DNA from: TIUS-1 sp964019505
GTDB taxonomy: Bacteria > Bacillota_I > Bacilli_A > Mycoplasmatales > Mycoplasmataceae
Length of the DNA stretch: 64,000 nt
Assembly (NCBI RefSeq): GCF_964019505.1
Contig: NZ_OZ026449.1
Location: 434,001 to 498,000 of the forward strand
Direction of reading: 5' to 3'
The notes beneath the pieces were generated by a model. It was not told where the DNA came from. It made no database searches and saw only the letters and a program-made list of their open reading frames with translations. The first letter of the stretch is position 1. Each line of letters begins with the position of its first letter. Shown in pieces: positions 53,288 to 63,179 of this stretch. The position numbers were made by a program, and so were the translations under genes.

Positions 53288-54036
53288 TAAATAAAACGCC
53301 CTTTTGATAACTCGCCAATACTTGTAGTCATTAGTCCTACTTCGTTCTTATATTCGTCCATTAATATTCTATTAATTTTAACTAAAACTTGGGAGTCATA
53401 TGTTTCCACAGGAATTTTACCTGCCTTTGCAAAACTAAAATACTCAAGTGTTTTGATAAACAATTCCATTTTCAAATCTTCATTGGGTTTCTTTTCGCAG
53501 CCAAAGCAAATGAACTGTCTTTCTTTTAAGTTAAAGTCAACAAATTTGTTGACACGCTTATTACACTTGAGACAAGTTACCAAGTTTCATTTCCTTCCGA
53601 CAAAATCTAAATAGTTCAACATGAAATATAAGAAAATTGGGAACCTTCCATCTTTGTGATTAACAAAAGCCAAAAAAACATCATTAACAAATTTATATTT
53701 TCTAATATTTACTTCACCAAAATTTGATGTTTTTTCTACAACTTGAAATATCGTTGTTATATACAGGTAGTCTTCATAAGTCATTGTAGAGATATCGATT
53801 CCATATATAAGCTTTCCAGTTTTTAATTTACTCATTTTTTCTGGATCTTTTGTCTGAAAAATTTCGAACTCTGATTTTGAAAACTTTAATGTTGAATATT
53901 TATTTTTTGACTTTTCATTTTGCAAACCTAATGCATACAAATTTATTAATCCGTTTTCTTTTGAAAACACAGAAATTAAACTTTTGTTATCTTCAAAAGT
54001 AAAATTATTTAAAACAAAACCATTAACAATACTCAT
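53287..54036 (-). CDS. recO: DNA repair protein RecO
   Basis: A 249-residue RecO: N-terminal OB-fold (FVLNNFTFEDNKSLISVFSK), helical middle, and a CxxC...CxxC zinc motif (CLKC about residue 154, CFGC about 178). It helps load RecA onto SSB-coated single strands in the RecFOR pathway. ATG 54034-54036 lies two bases from the era stop. era-recO-glyS order is the Bacillus order. Confidence 0.93.
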
Positions 54037-54038
54037 AA

Positions 54039-54938
54039 CTACTCGTGATCGCTATAACCCATTTTTCTAATGTGATCAATTGATTTTCTTCAGTCAGTTG
54101 CAACTTTGACATTAATTTCAATAAACACTTTCTTTTCAAATTCTTTCTCAAGCTCTTCTCTTGCATCAGTTGCAATTTGTTTAATTTTCAATCCTTGCTT
54201 ACCAATAATTATTGGTTTCTGACTTTCTCTTTCGCAAATTACAATTGCAGATATTTCAATAATGTGTTTTTTATCTTTGAATTTTTCAATCATGATAGCT
54301 GTTGAATGAGGAATTTCTTCTCCAGTTCTTAATAGTATTTTTTCACGAATCATTTCTTTAATTAAAAAAGAACTTCCCTTGTCACTAATTGCATCTTCAT
54401 CAAAATATCTAAATCCAGTTTCGGGAAGTAACTTTTGAATTAGGCCAACCAGTTTTTCAACATTTACATTTTTCTTTGATGACGTTGGAATTATATCTAA
54501 GAACGTAATATCTTGTTTTGTTCACTCCATTATTTTTGCAAACATTTCTTCTCTATTTACAGTATCTGATTTTGTTATAACTAAGATAACTGGTATCTTT
54601 GATTCTTTCAATCTTTGAATTAAGAATCTGTCATTCTCTCCAATACGTTCATTTGCTGGCGCCAATAATAAAACAGCTTCAACATCTTTTGTTGCTTTTA
54701 AAGCAGTTGAATTCATAAATGTACCAAGTTTATTTCCTGACTTATGTGTGTGGATTCCAGGTGTGTCAATGAAGACAATTTGCGAATCTTCATCATTGAA
54801 TATTCCACAAATTCTATCTCTTGTTGTTTGAACCTTGCTTGTTACTATTGATACTTTTCTTTTTACTATGGCATTAACTAATGAAGACTTACCAACATTA
54901 GTTCTACCAATTACTCCTACAAAACCTGATTTAATCAT
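54039..54938 (-). CDS. era: GTPase Era
   Basis: A 299-residue Era. G1 GRTNVGKSS at residues 11-19, G3 FIDTPGIHTH, G4 ITKSD, and the C-terminal KH domain with SAIVICERESQKPIIIGKQG and a final HIRKMGY. It binds the 3' end of 16S rRNA in 30S maturation. ATG 54936-54938 is taken, since it overlaps the dgkA stop (TAATG); an in-frame GTG four codons upstream is less likely. Confidence 0.96.
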
Positions 54939-55357
54939 TATTGTATTCACACATTAATTTGTTCTAGTATCGGTTCGATGAATAAAAAACAACCAACCAA
55001 AAATGCTGCAATCGAGTTCAATACACTTGCTGCTGCACAAATATCTTTTATTTTTTTAGCCTTAATATTGTATTCAAATGATAATAAGTCAACAAAGTTT
55101 TCAATTGCTGTGTTGATCAACTCAAACCCAACTACAACTCCAATTGTCAGAGTTAAAATAGCTCAATGTATCGTTGTAAAAAATCCACCTGTTGTCAAAA
55201 AGATACCAACTGCAACTGCTGCAATTGTAATTATTAAATAAAGTAATAATGTTGTTTCTTCTTTAAACGCAATAGCTAATCCCCTAAAGGCATTTGCAAA
55301 CTTATTTTTAAATCTTATTGCAGCGCCCTTCTGGTCTCTTGAATTGTTTTTTGCCAT
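54938..55357 (-). CDS. dgkA: DgkA-family lipid kinase
   Basis: A 139-residue three-helix membrane kinase: FKNKFANAFRGLAIAFKEE at the N-terminus, helices at about 38-58, 65-85 and 110-130, and GFELINTAIENFVDL with the catalytic Glu (ExxNTAIE signature). In Gram-positives this family is undecaprenol kinase; in a cell without a wall a diacylglycerol or other lipid substrate is more reasonable. The final WIQ is visible only with TGA as Trp. The cdd gene found between dgkA and era in Bacillus is missing. Confidence 0.92.
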
Positions 55358-55359
55358 TA

Positions 55360-55842
55360 TTAATCTCCAATTACATTACTAATATTATACTTCATATTGA
55401 TTTTAGATAAAATTAAATCAGTTAACTGGAACATCTCTTGTTCTTCTTTATCACCTAATTCGTGGTCATATCCAAGTAAGTGCAACATACCATGAACAAA
55501 TAATCACGCCATCTCTACATCAAGTTCGTGGTCATATAGTTTTGCTTTATTAACTGCTTCATCTGAAGCAATAAATAAATCACCAATTTCACGATAGCCA
55601 GTTTGTTCATATAAAAAATCATCCATCTCAATTGGAAATGATAAAACATCACCTATTTTATCTTTGTCACGATATTCTTTATTCATTTCAATTGATTCTT
55701 TATTTGTTAAAAATGTTACTGACATTTCTAAATCATAATCGATCTTTAATATTTCTTTTGTGTGTATGAAAAGCTTATTAAACAAATTACCATATTCGCC
55801 TATCAATTCTTCATTTGGGTGTTTATTAAAAAAATTAACCAT
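55360..55842 (-). CDS. ybeY: Endoribonuclease YbeY
   Basis: A 160-residue zinc RNase with the signature HGMLHLLGYDHE (about residues 113-124; three metal histidines) and GDVLSFPIE before it. It matures 16S rRNA ends and takes part in rRNA quality control. ATG 55840-55842 follows AGGAAA; an upstream in-frame codon would add 17 residues not found in the family. ybeY-dgkA-era-recO is the conserved Firmicute order. Confidence 0.95.
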
Positions 55843-55843
55843 T

Positions 55844-56215
55844 CTATTTCCTACTAAATGTCCTATTAAATAAATAATACATAATTCGTTCACTTTTTAA
55901 TACAGCAACTGCTTTTGTTTGTTCGTTTGGTTCAAATTGTTTATCAATACTGTTTAGCTCAGCTGTTCCATCTTCTTCAAATTTAATTGACTCTGTTTCA
56001 ATTAAATAAACATTATTCCCTTGTGTCAACTTTATTTCTTTTACATCACCAGATTCAATATTGTTTAATGAAATAAAAAACTTATAAGTATTTTTTACCT
56101 TAATTGAATTGAACTGGATTGGTTTGTATATTGGTATTTTTATTGAAAAAGCTGCAATACTACATACACCTATTGAAATAAAAAATATTAATATTAGTTT
56201 TCATTTATTTTTCAA
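55844..56215 (-). CDS. Small membrane-anchored partner of the C39 exporter, unknown function
   Basis: A 123-residue protein with one N-terminal helix (about residues 6-24, LILIFFISIGVCSIAAF) and an external beta-rich domain (KIPIYKPIQFNSIKV, EIKLTQGNNVYLIE). No ATG is in frame; a TTG at 56213-56215 follows GGAGG by nine bases and lies 11 bases inside the exporter gene. Position and shape (helix plus small beta domain) recall the HlyD/ComB accessory proteins of peptide exporters, much reduced. Assignment as an exporter subunit is inference from coupling and layout. Confidence 0.7.
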
Positions 56216-58226
56216 GTGTAATTACCTCCTCAAAATATTGTCCATAAGTTTCATCATGATCACACATGATAAACATTTTATCTTTTTTATATCCCATAAG
56301 GTTTTTGACTAATTTGTTTGCGGTTTCTTTATCTACGTTACTTAATGGTTCGTCAAAAATAAAGACATCACATTCAACAAAAAATAAACTAACAAAGTTA
56401 ATGATTTGTCTTTGTCCTTTGGAAAAATTACTTCCATTATCCATAACTTCTTTGTTCAAAGAAATATTATGTTCATTTAAAATATCATTCAATTGTAATT
56501 TTTCAAAAACCTCTAAATCAATTTTGTTTCTAAATTGTTGTATGTTTTCCCACACTGTTCCGTGAAATAAGTAATCATATTGACTAAGATAATTTACATT
56601 ATTTGAATAATTGTCATTTAAATCTTTTAAGTTAATTCCATTAACAATAATATTTCCTTGATAGTTCTTATAAATTCCACAAATAGTTTTTAACATTGAT
56701 GTTTTACCAGAACCACTCTTACCCTTTATAAAAGTATTGCGTTCAAATTTAAAATTTAAGTTTAAATACAGTGGGTTTGAACCAATGTTCTTTGTCAGGT
56801 TTTCTATTCTAATTGATTTGATAACGTCTGTTTCTGGCTTTATCTTTGCATCATTGTTTTCAAAAATGAAGTCTAAATTTTTTGTTGCAATTATGAATTT
56901 AGAATAGTTGGACACATGTCCGGTTATTGAATTTATGAAACCAAAAATGTAGATCGATATTGAAGTTAGAAACAATAAATCAAATGCATTAATTTTTTGT
57001 TTATCAATGTATACCGCACCAATAAAAAATGTAAGTATATAAAATGCTTTATTTATTAACGAATAAACGACATTAATTTTTTCATTGGTCATCGTGAGTT
57101 GAAAGTTTGTTTGTTCTAGTTTTGTGAAATTACCATCCATTTTATTTGATAAATAACTAGTTAATTGTTTGGTTTTGATTTGTTCAAACCCATCCATCAT
57201 ATCTCTAAAATGATATGCAAATTCTATTTGTTGTTTTTCTTTTTTAAAGTTCATTGTTTTAATTCACCTACTAGTTACAAAAGAAATCAAAATATATATT
57301 ATGCTTTCTAAAAAAATAATTAGTAAAAATAGATTTGAGTAATTAGAAAAAATAATCAACGAGATTACCATCATTATTATTCTTATTGGTAATTCCAAGA
57401 CTACAAATAGTAGTTTATTTGTTATTTCAGTTATATCAGTGATTCTTTTAATTCATTCATCTTTTGTAATCACATTAAATGATTCGACGTCTAAACGCAG
57501 TAAACTGCTTTTATAATCACTAAAAACATCCCTGCACATTACGGCAGCTATTTTACTTGTCATCTTAGTGTTTACATAAATACCAAATATATTTAATACA
57601 AATATTATTCCAAACATAAAAAATAATTTGTCTAAAAAAGATCATTGAATATCAGCTGTATTTTCTAAATATATTTTTGTAAACACACCGCCCATCAAAA
57701 CTAATATATTTATAAAAACTGAAACAAAAAATAAAGCTAAACAAATCTTTCAATGTTTTTTTAAATATATAAATCATTTAGTGATTGAACCTTCATTGTT
57801 TTCAATGTTTGAAATCTTTTTACATATCCCAAAAAATCCTAAATACTTTTTTTCAATTTCTTCATTTAATATTCACTGGATTTCTTTTGAGTCAGGATTT
57901 GCAACAAGACATTTATTTTTCAAAAACTTGTAAACAATTATAAAGTGGTTATCACCCTCATCTGTCATCACGTTTAATACCACTGGATTATTTGGATCAA
58001 ATTCAATCAGTTCTGCAAATGATGATGAATATGTTTCGAATGAAATCTTATATTTATCGAGTGTTTTTTCGATATCAAAAAAACTCAAAGTTCCAATCGG
58101 CAGTTTGTTGTTTAGTTTTATCTCATCTAATAAGTAGTTTTTATCATGTAACGTGTTGATAGCCATTGTTATTACTGCATGAGCACAATCTTCTGTGCTA
58201 CTTTGTTTTATAAATGAATACTTCAT
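56205..58226 (-). CDS. C39 peptidase-containing ABC exporter (ComA/LanT/bacteriocin type)
   Basis: A 673-residue peptidase-containing ABC transporter. Peptidase: QSSTEDCAHAVITM with Gln8 and catalytic Cys14 (the usual Gly after Cys is Ala), His94 in DNHFIIVYK and Asp112. Six-helix membrane domain about residues 150-450. ATPase: Walker A GKSGSGKTS at 502-510, signature SKGQRQ at 602-607, Walker B FIFDEP with Glu626, His657 in the switch. Such proteins cut double-glycine leaders while exporting bacteriocins or peptide pheromones. No leader-peptide gene is visible nearby. Heads a unit preceded by GTGACGTT. Confidence 0.9.
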
Positions 58227-58228
58227 AT

Positions 58229-58256
58229 GTACCTCACTTATAACAACGTCACAAAA
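58229..58256 (-). promoter_or_regulatory. GTGACGTT element, copy 3 (upstream of the C39 exporter)
   Basis: Minus strand TTTTGTGACGTT (58256-58245), nine bases, then GAGGT; the ATG is 26 bases from the first G. It directly follows the rimP terminator's T-run, the same arrangement as copy 2 behind valS. Confidence 0.7.
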
Positions 58257-58286
58257 AATAAAAAACCCCTATAGGGATTTTATATT
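58257..58286 (-). terminator. rimP terminator
   Basis: Minus strand AAAATCCC-TATA-GGGGTTTT (one T-G pair) followed by further Ts, overlapping the rimP stop codon region. Confidence 0.8.
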
Positions 58287-58765
58287 TTTACTGAGAATCT
58301 AATGAATTCAATATCTGAATAGCTAATTTCTAATTTTTTTGGTCTTCCTTTTATAAAGAATGCAAATAAGTATTTGTCTCCTTTTATTTCTTTTAGTTCA
58401 GCACTAAATTCGGTTAACTCATTTTCAAATGGTTTCTTTGTTCTGATAAAGAAATATTTCCCAACTAAACCTTTAAGTACTTCTTCAGATTTGATTTCTC
58501 GTTCGGCTCCTGCTGACGAAACTTCTAACATGTACTCATCTTCAATTGCGTCAAACTTAGCATCTAATAAATTAGAAACAATTTCATTGTAGTTAATAAG
58601 ATCATCAAATTGAATTAAACTTCCATCCTTGTTTTCTAATAAAACTTGAATTATTTCAGATTCGAATTCATTGTAAATATTCACTTCATATACATTTACT
58701 TTTTCATTTTTAAAAGATTCATTAACTTCAACAGTTAATTCATCTAATACACTATGTAATTTCAT
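58280..58765 (-). CDS. rimP: Ribosome maturation factor RimP
   Basis: A 161-residue RimP, needed for 30S assembly. The signature EYMLEVSSAGAERE (about residues 77-90; family YxLEVSSPGxxRPL) and a C-terminal Sm-like domain with GKYFFIRTKKP and KKLEISYSDIEFI are visible. Length is standard. It follows polC by eight bases. In Bacillus rimP leads directly into nusA; here nusA is about 14 kb away. Confidence 0.94.
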   Translation of the reverse strand: MKLHSVLDELTVEVNESFKNEKVNVYEVNIYNEFESEIIQVLLENKDGSLIQFDDLINYNEIVSNLLDAKFDAIEDEYMLEVSSAGAEREIKSEEVLKGLVGKYFFIRTKKPFENELTEFSAELKEIKGDKYLFAFFIKGRPKKLEISYSDIEFIRFSVKI

Positions 58766-58773
58766 TCTTTCTC

Positions 58774-61700
58774 CTAAAACCCAAATGTTATTTGTTCTTC
58801 ATCTTTTAATGAATCAATAATTTTGAAATCTTTTAATAATTGTAAATGTGTTTTGTTAATATTTGTACGATTTTCTAAATCTTTAAGTGAAGAAAATGAT
58901 TTTTCATTTCTAGATTCGATGATTTTTCTAGCAACAGCTTCACCAAGTGAGTCAATTGCTGTGAATGGTGGATAGATAAATTGCTTACCGTCTTCTTCTT
59001 TTTTGATTACAAATTTTTCAGCTTCACTAATTGAAAAGCTAATATTTTTGATTTCAATTCCACGAGCATACATTTCAAACATAACTTCTAATGTATTGAT
59101 TAATCAATCTTCTCTTTGTGTCGAAGTTCTGTTTTCTTGTTTTTCAATTATTTCTGCATATTTTTTTCTAGCAAACTCTTCACCTTTAATTGCAGTTTCT
59201 AAATCAAATGATTTTGCTCTTGTGGTAAATCAAGTTGCATAGTATTCAATTGGGAAATTGATTTTATATCAAGCTACTCTATATGCCATCAAAACATATG
59301 CAGTTGCATGCGCTTTGGGGAACATATATTTAATTTTGATACATGATTCAATATATCATGTCGGTACATCGTGTGCTTTCATTTCTGAAATTCACTCACT
59401 TGTTAACCCTTTTCCTTTTCGTACAGATTCCATAATTGTAAATGAAAGCGATGAATCAAGACCCATTGACATTAGATAAACCATGATGTCATCTCTACAT
59501 CCAATAACAGTTGAAATTGTAGCTTTCCCAGAACTTATTAATTCTTGGGCATTACCTACATAAACATCTGTTCCATGTGATAATCCAGAAATTTGAACTA
59601 AGTCTGAAAATGTTTTTGGTTTTGTTTCATTTAACATTTTTCTAACAAAACCAGTACCAAATTCAGGAAGACCAAGTGCCCCATTAACTTCTCCATTTAA
59701 TTGCTCTGGAGAAACGCCACCCAATGCTTTTTGATTTGAAAATAATGAATATACTTCAGGACTATTTGTTGGTATAGTTTGTGGGTCTACACCTGTTATG
59801 TCATATAACATCTTTAAAGCCGTAGGATCATCGTGTCCTAGTATGTCTAACTTCAATAAGTTATCATGAATAGCGTGGAAATCAAAGTGAGTTGTCAATC
59901 AAGGTGATTCAGAATCATCAGCTGGATAATTTACTGGTGTAAAGTCTTCAATGTCATATTCTTTTGGTAAAACAATGATCCCACCAGGGTGTTGACCTGT
60001 TGTTCTTTTTACTCCAGCTGATTCACTAGCTAGTCTGTCGATTTGAGCAGAATTCATTTGTAATTCTTTTCTTTCTAAATAACCTTTTACATAACCATAT
60101 GCAGTTTTATCTGCAACTGTAGAAATTGTTCCAGCTCTAAAAACATTTTTATCTCCAAAAATTTTCTTTGTAAAGTTATGAGCAGTTGGTTGGTAATCTC
60201 CAGAAAAGTTTAAATCAATATCTGGAACTTTATCTCCATTAAATCCTAAGAAAGTTTCAAATGGAATATCATGTCCATCTCCAATTAATTCTTTATTACA
60301 TTTTGGACAGTTTGCTTTTGGTAAGTCATATCCACATTTAATTTCTGGATTTGTTTCAAAGTCAGAATATTTACATCCAGCACATCTATAATGAGCTCGT
60401 AGCGGGTTAACTTCCGTAATGTTTGACATTGTAGCTGCAAACGATGACCCAACTGACCCACGTGACCCTACAAGGTACGAATCAGCTAGCGATTGTTTTA
60501 CTAACAAGTGAGATATTCAATAAACAACTGCAAAACCATGTTTAATTATTGACTGAAGTTCTTTTTCAATTCTCTCTTTAACAATAGTTGGTAATTCATC
60601 TCCATACATTGATTTTGCAGTTGAATAACATTCATCAGTTAGCAGCTTATCAACGTTATCAATTTTTGGTGTAAATAATCCATGTCTTAATGGCTTTACA
60701 TCCATATCAATCATGTCGGCAATATCATTTGTATTTTTGATTACAATATCGTTTATTAATTTTTTATCTCCAATCCATTCAAATTCTTTTAACATTTCAT
60801 TTGTTGTTCTCATGTGTTGATCTGGATTTGTTTTAACTCTATTTTTGTAATCAAAAAGTGGATGAGCTACTCCTGCCAATCCTTTTGTTTGAATATAGAT
60901 ATCTCTAATTTGTTTTTGTGACTGCTTCACATAGTGAGCATCAGATGTTGCCACAACTTTAACATTGTTTTTAATTGCTAATTTAATCATTAGTTTTTGT
61001 ATTTCTTTCAATTCATCAATCTTTAGATCTCCAATTTGAATAAATTTTGAATAAACAGAAAGCGGTTGAATTTCAATATAGTCATATTTTTTTATTTCAT
61101 TTTCTAATTCAACATTAGTTTTTGTACGAGCAGCTTCAAAAACTGGTGAATTTAAACATCCTGCCCCTACTAAAATGTTTCCCATTTTTTGAAATTCAAA
61201 AAGTTTTGTTTCCGTTATTTTTGGAGAACCCAAAAATCCCTCAACATGGCTGTGTGAAATCATTTTAAACAGAACTTTTAAACCCGCTTGGTTTTTTGCA
61301 AGTACATTAACATGAGTCGGTCTTGGTTTTGAAAGGTTTAATATTGAACCTTGAACTGTTTTTAATTTTTCTCAATCATCAACAGTTTCTAATTTAATCA
61401 TTTTTTTAGCGTCATGAATTAAGTGATCATATAAGTCACTCAATACTCTCGCATCGTAGTCAGCACGGTGAGCCGTATTGTCGTCATATAGAATACCAAA
61501 TGATTTACATACTGTCCCTAATCTGTGGTTTTTAATTCTAGGTTTAACTGCACGAGCAATTGCAAGTGTATCTATTACAGTATTATCAAATGGTTTGTAT
61601 CCTAATTTTATTGCTCATGAGTTTAAAAATCCCATATCAAATTTTGCATTGTGAGCAATAAGAATTGAATCGCCAATCAAGTCATAGATTTTTTTAAATT

Positions 61701-63162
61701 CAACTTCAATTTTATTTTTATCTTCAAGCATATCGTTTGTTATGTTAGTCAAACTAGTTGTAAACTCAGAAATTTTTGATTTTGGTTTAATTAAAATAGA
61801 TATTTCTTTTGATGGTTTGTCACTAGTTGGCTCATAGATCACTGCACCAAATTCTATTATTTCATCTCTTTCTGGAGAAAGACCTGTTGTCTCTAAGTCA
61901 AAAATAACAATTCTAGAATTACGAATTGATTGTTTTTTTGGATTGTTTACATATCAAAAACTATCATCTATAACTGCAAGTTCGCAACCATAAATTAGTT
62001 TCAATGGATTTTTAGAACCTTTGTTTATTTTATTTAAATGATTAAAAGCCGCAGGATACGCCTGAATATTTTGGTGATCAGTTAACGCAATTGCATTTCA
62101 TCCTCAGTCTTTAGCTTGTGAAAGATATTCTTCAATAGAACTAACTCCATCCATTACTGACATTTTTGAGTGAGTATGTAATTCAACACGCTTCACTTCT
62201 GCATCATCTATAATTTTGTTTTCGATTTTTGGTATCTTTTGATATTCATTTACAATGAATTGAAATGATTTATCAAAAGTAGAATATTCATAATTACCAC
62301 GTGCTGAAATTCAATCACCAACATTTATGATGTCATCTTTTCCAATTACGGTTTTTGCCTTAGCTTCTTCATCTAATGCTGTTGGTATATTTGATCTTGT
62401 GAAGTTGATACATTTGATTGCAGATGTTTCATCTCCAATTGAAAAGATGTAAAAATTATTTCCTGCTTTTGAAACACGAGCTTCTTTTTTTAATAACTCA
62501 CCGTTTATTACAACATTTTTTACCCCTTCTTCAATTTCACTAATTGATTTGTAGTTTGGTTTTCCAATTCTACTTTTGAAAGTTTCTGGGTTGTATTTGT
62601 TTTTGTTTAATTGCGAAACAATATCTTTATTTTTTAGTTCAAGTCTTTTTCTAGCATCAACTTCACTTTCACCTATTTTAAATTCAACATCGATATTTTT
62701 AAATCCATATTTTGAAAATCTTTTTTCAAAATATGATGTTTCTTTTGCCAACTCTTCAACTTGAGTTTGATTAGTAACTTCAAATGTTACTTGGTTAGTT
62801 TCAGGATTAAATTTGAACTTATCTTTTGAAATTAGCTTTATAACTCCGGCTTTTAGTTTAGATTTATGATTAATTAAATATTCAACATACTCTCAAATAA
62901 CATCAAATTCATATTTGATGTTATTTGGTTGAAAATTAACCTTTATCGGGATTTGTCTTTTGTTGTTTTCAAACTGATCTTCTAAAACTTTTATAAGTTC
63001 AATTGGAAGAGTTTCTTTTACAGAAATAAAAATTCTAATTCTATTCTTTTCTTCTTCAAGCTGACGTGGTTTAAAAAAGTCAGCGCCTTCTAGTAATTTA
63101 GTTTGTTCTGGACTTAGTTCGATATTAAGTTTTTTAAATAAATGTGATACTCTGTCTTTCAT
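58774..63162 (-). CDS. polC: DNA polymerase III alpha subunit, PolC type
   Basis: A 1462-residue replicative polymerase of Gram-positive type. Order: N-terminal domain, OB-fold (about 235-310), first PHP part (HTHSKMSVMDG, about 327-337), inserted DEDDh proofreading exonuclease (DLETTGLSPERDEI, HNAKFDMGF), second PHP part, zinc-binding CAGC and CPKC (about 927-970), and the palm with KVPDIDLNFSGDYQ. Many Trp codons are TGA. GAGGA precedes ATG 63160-63162. It follows cdsA and precedes rimP, the Bacillus arrangement without dxr, rseP or proS. Confidence 0.98.
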
Positions 63163-63179
63163 GAATTAATCCTCAAATA

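Noticed and set aside
53178..53290. T-box or tRNA-like structure in the recO-glyS gap
   Set aside because: No GGTACC T-box core and no cloverleaf; the region is explained by a promoter, a repeat array and a hairpin.
54978..55241. Plus-strand open frame of 87 residues
   Set aside because: Antisense to dgkA, which has clear family motifs; composition is a mirror of the true gene.
195..63162. Apparent chains of split or frameshifted genes along most of the window
   Set aside because: All breaks are TGA codons in one constant frame at conserved Trp positions; the code reads UGA as Trp, so these are intact genes.
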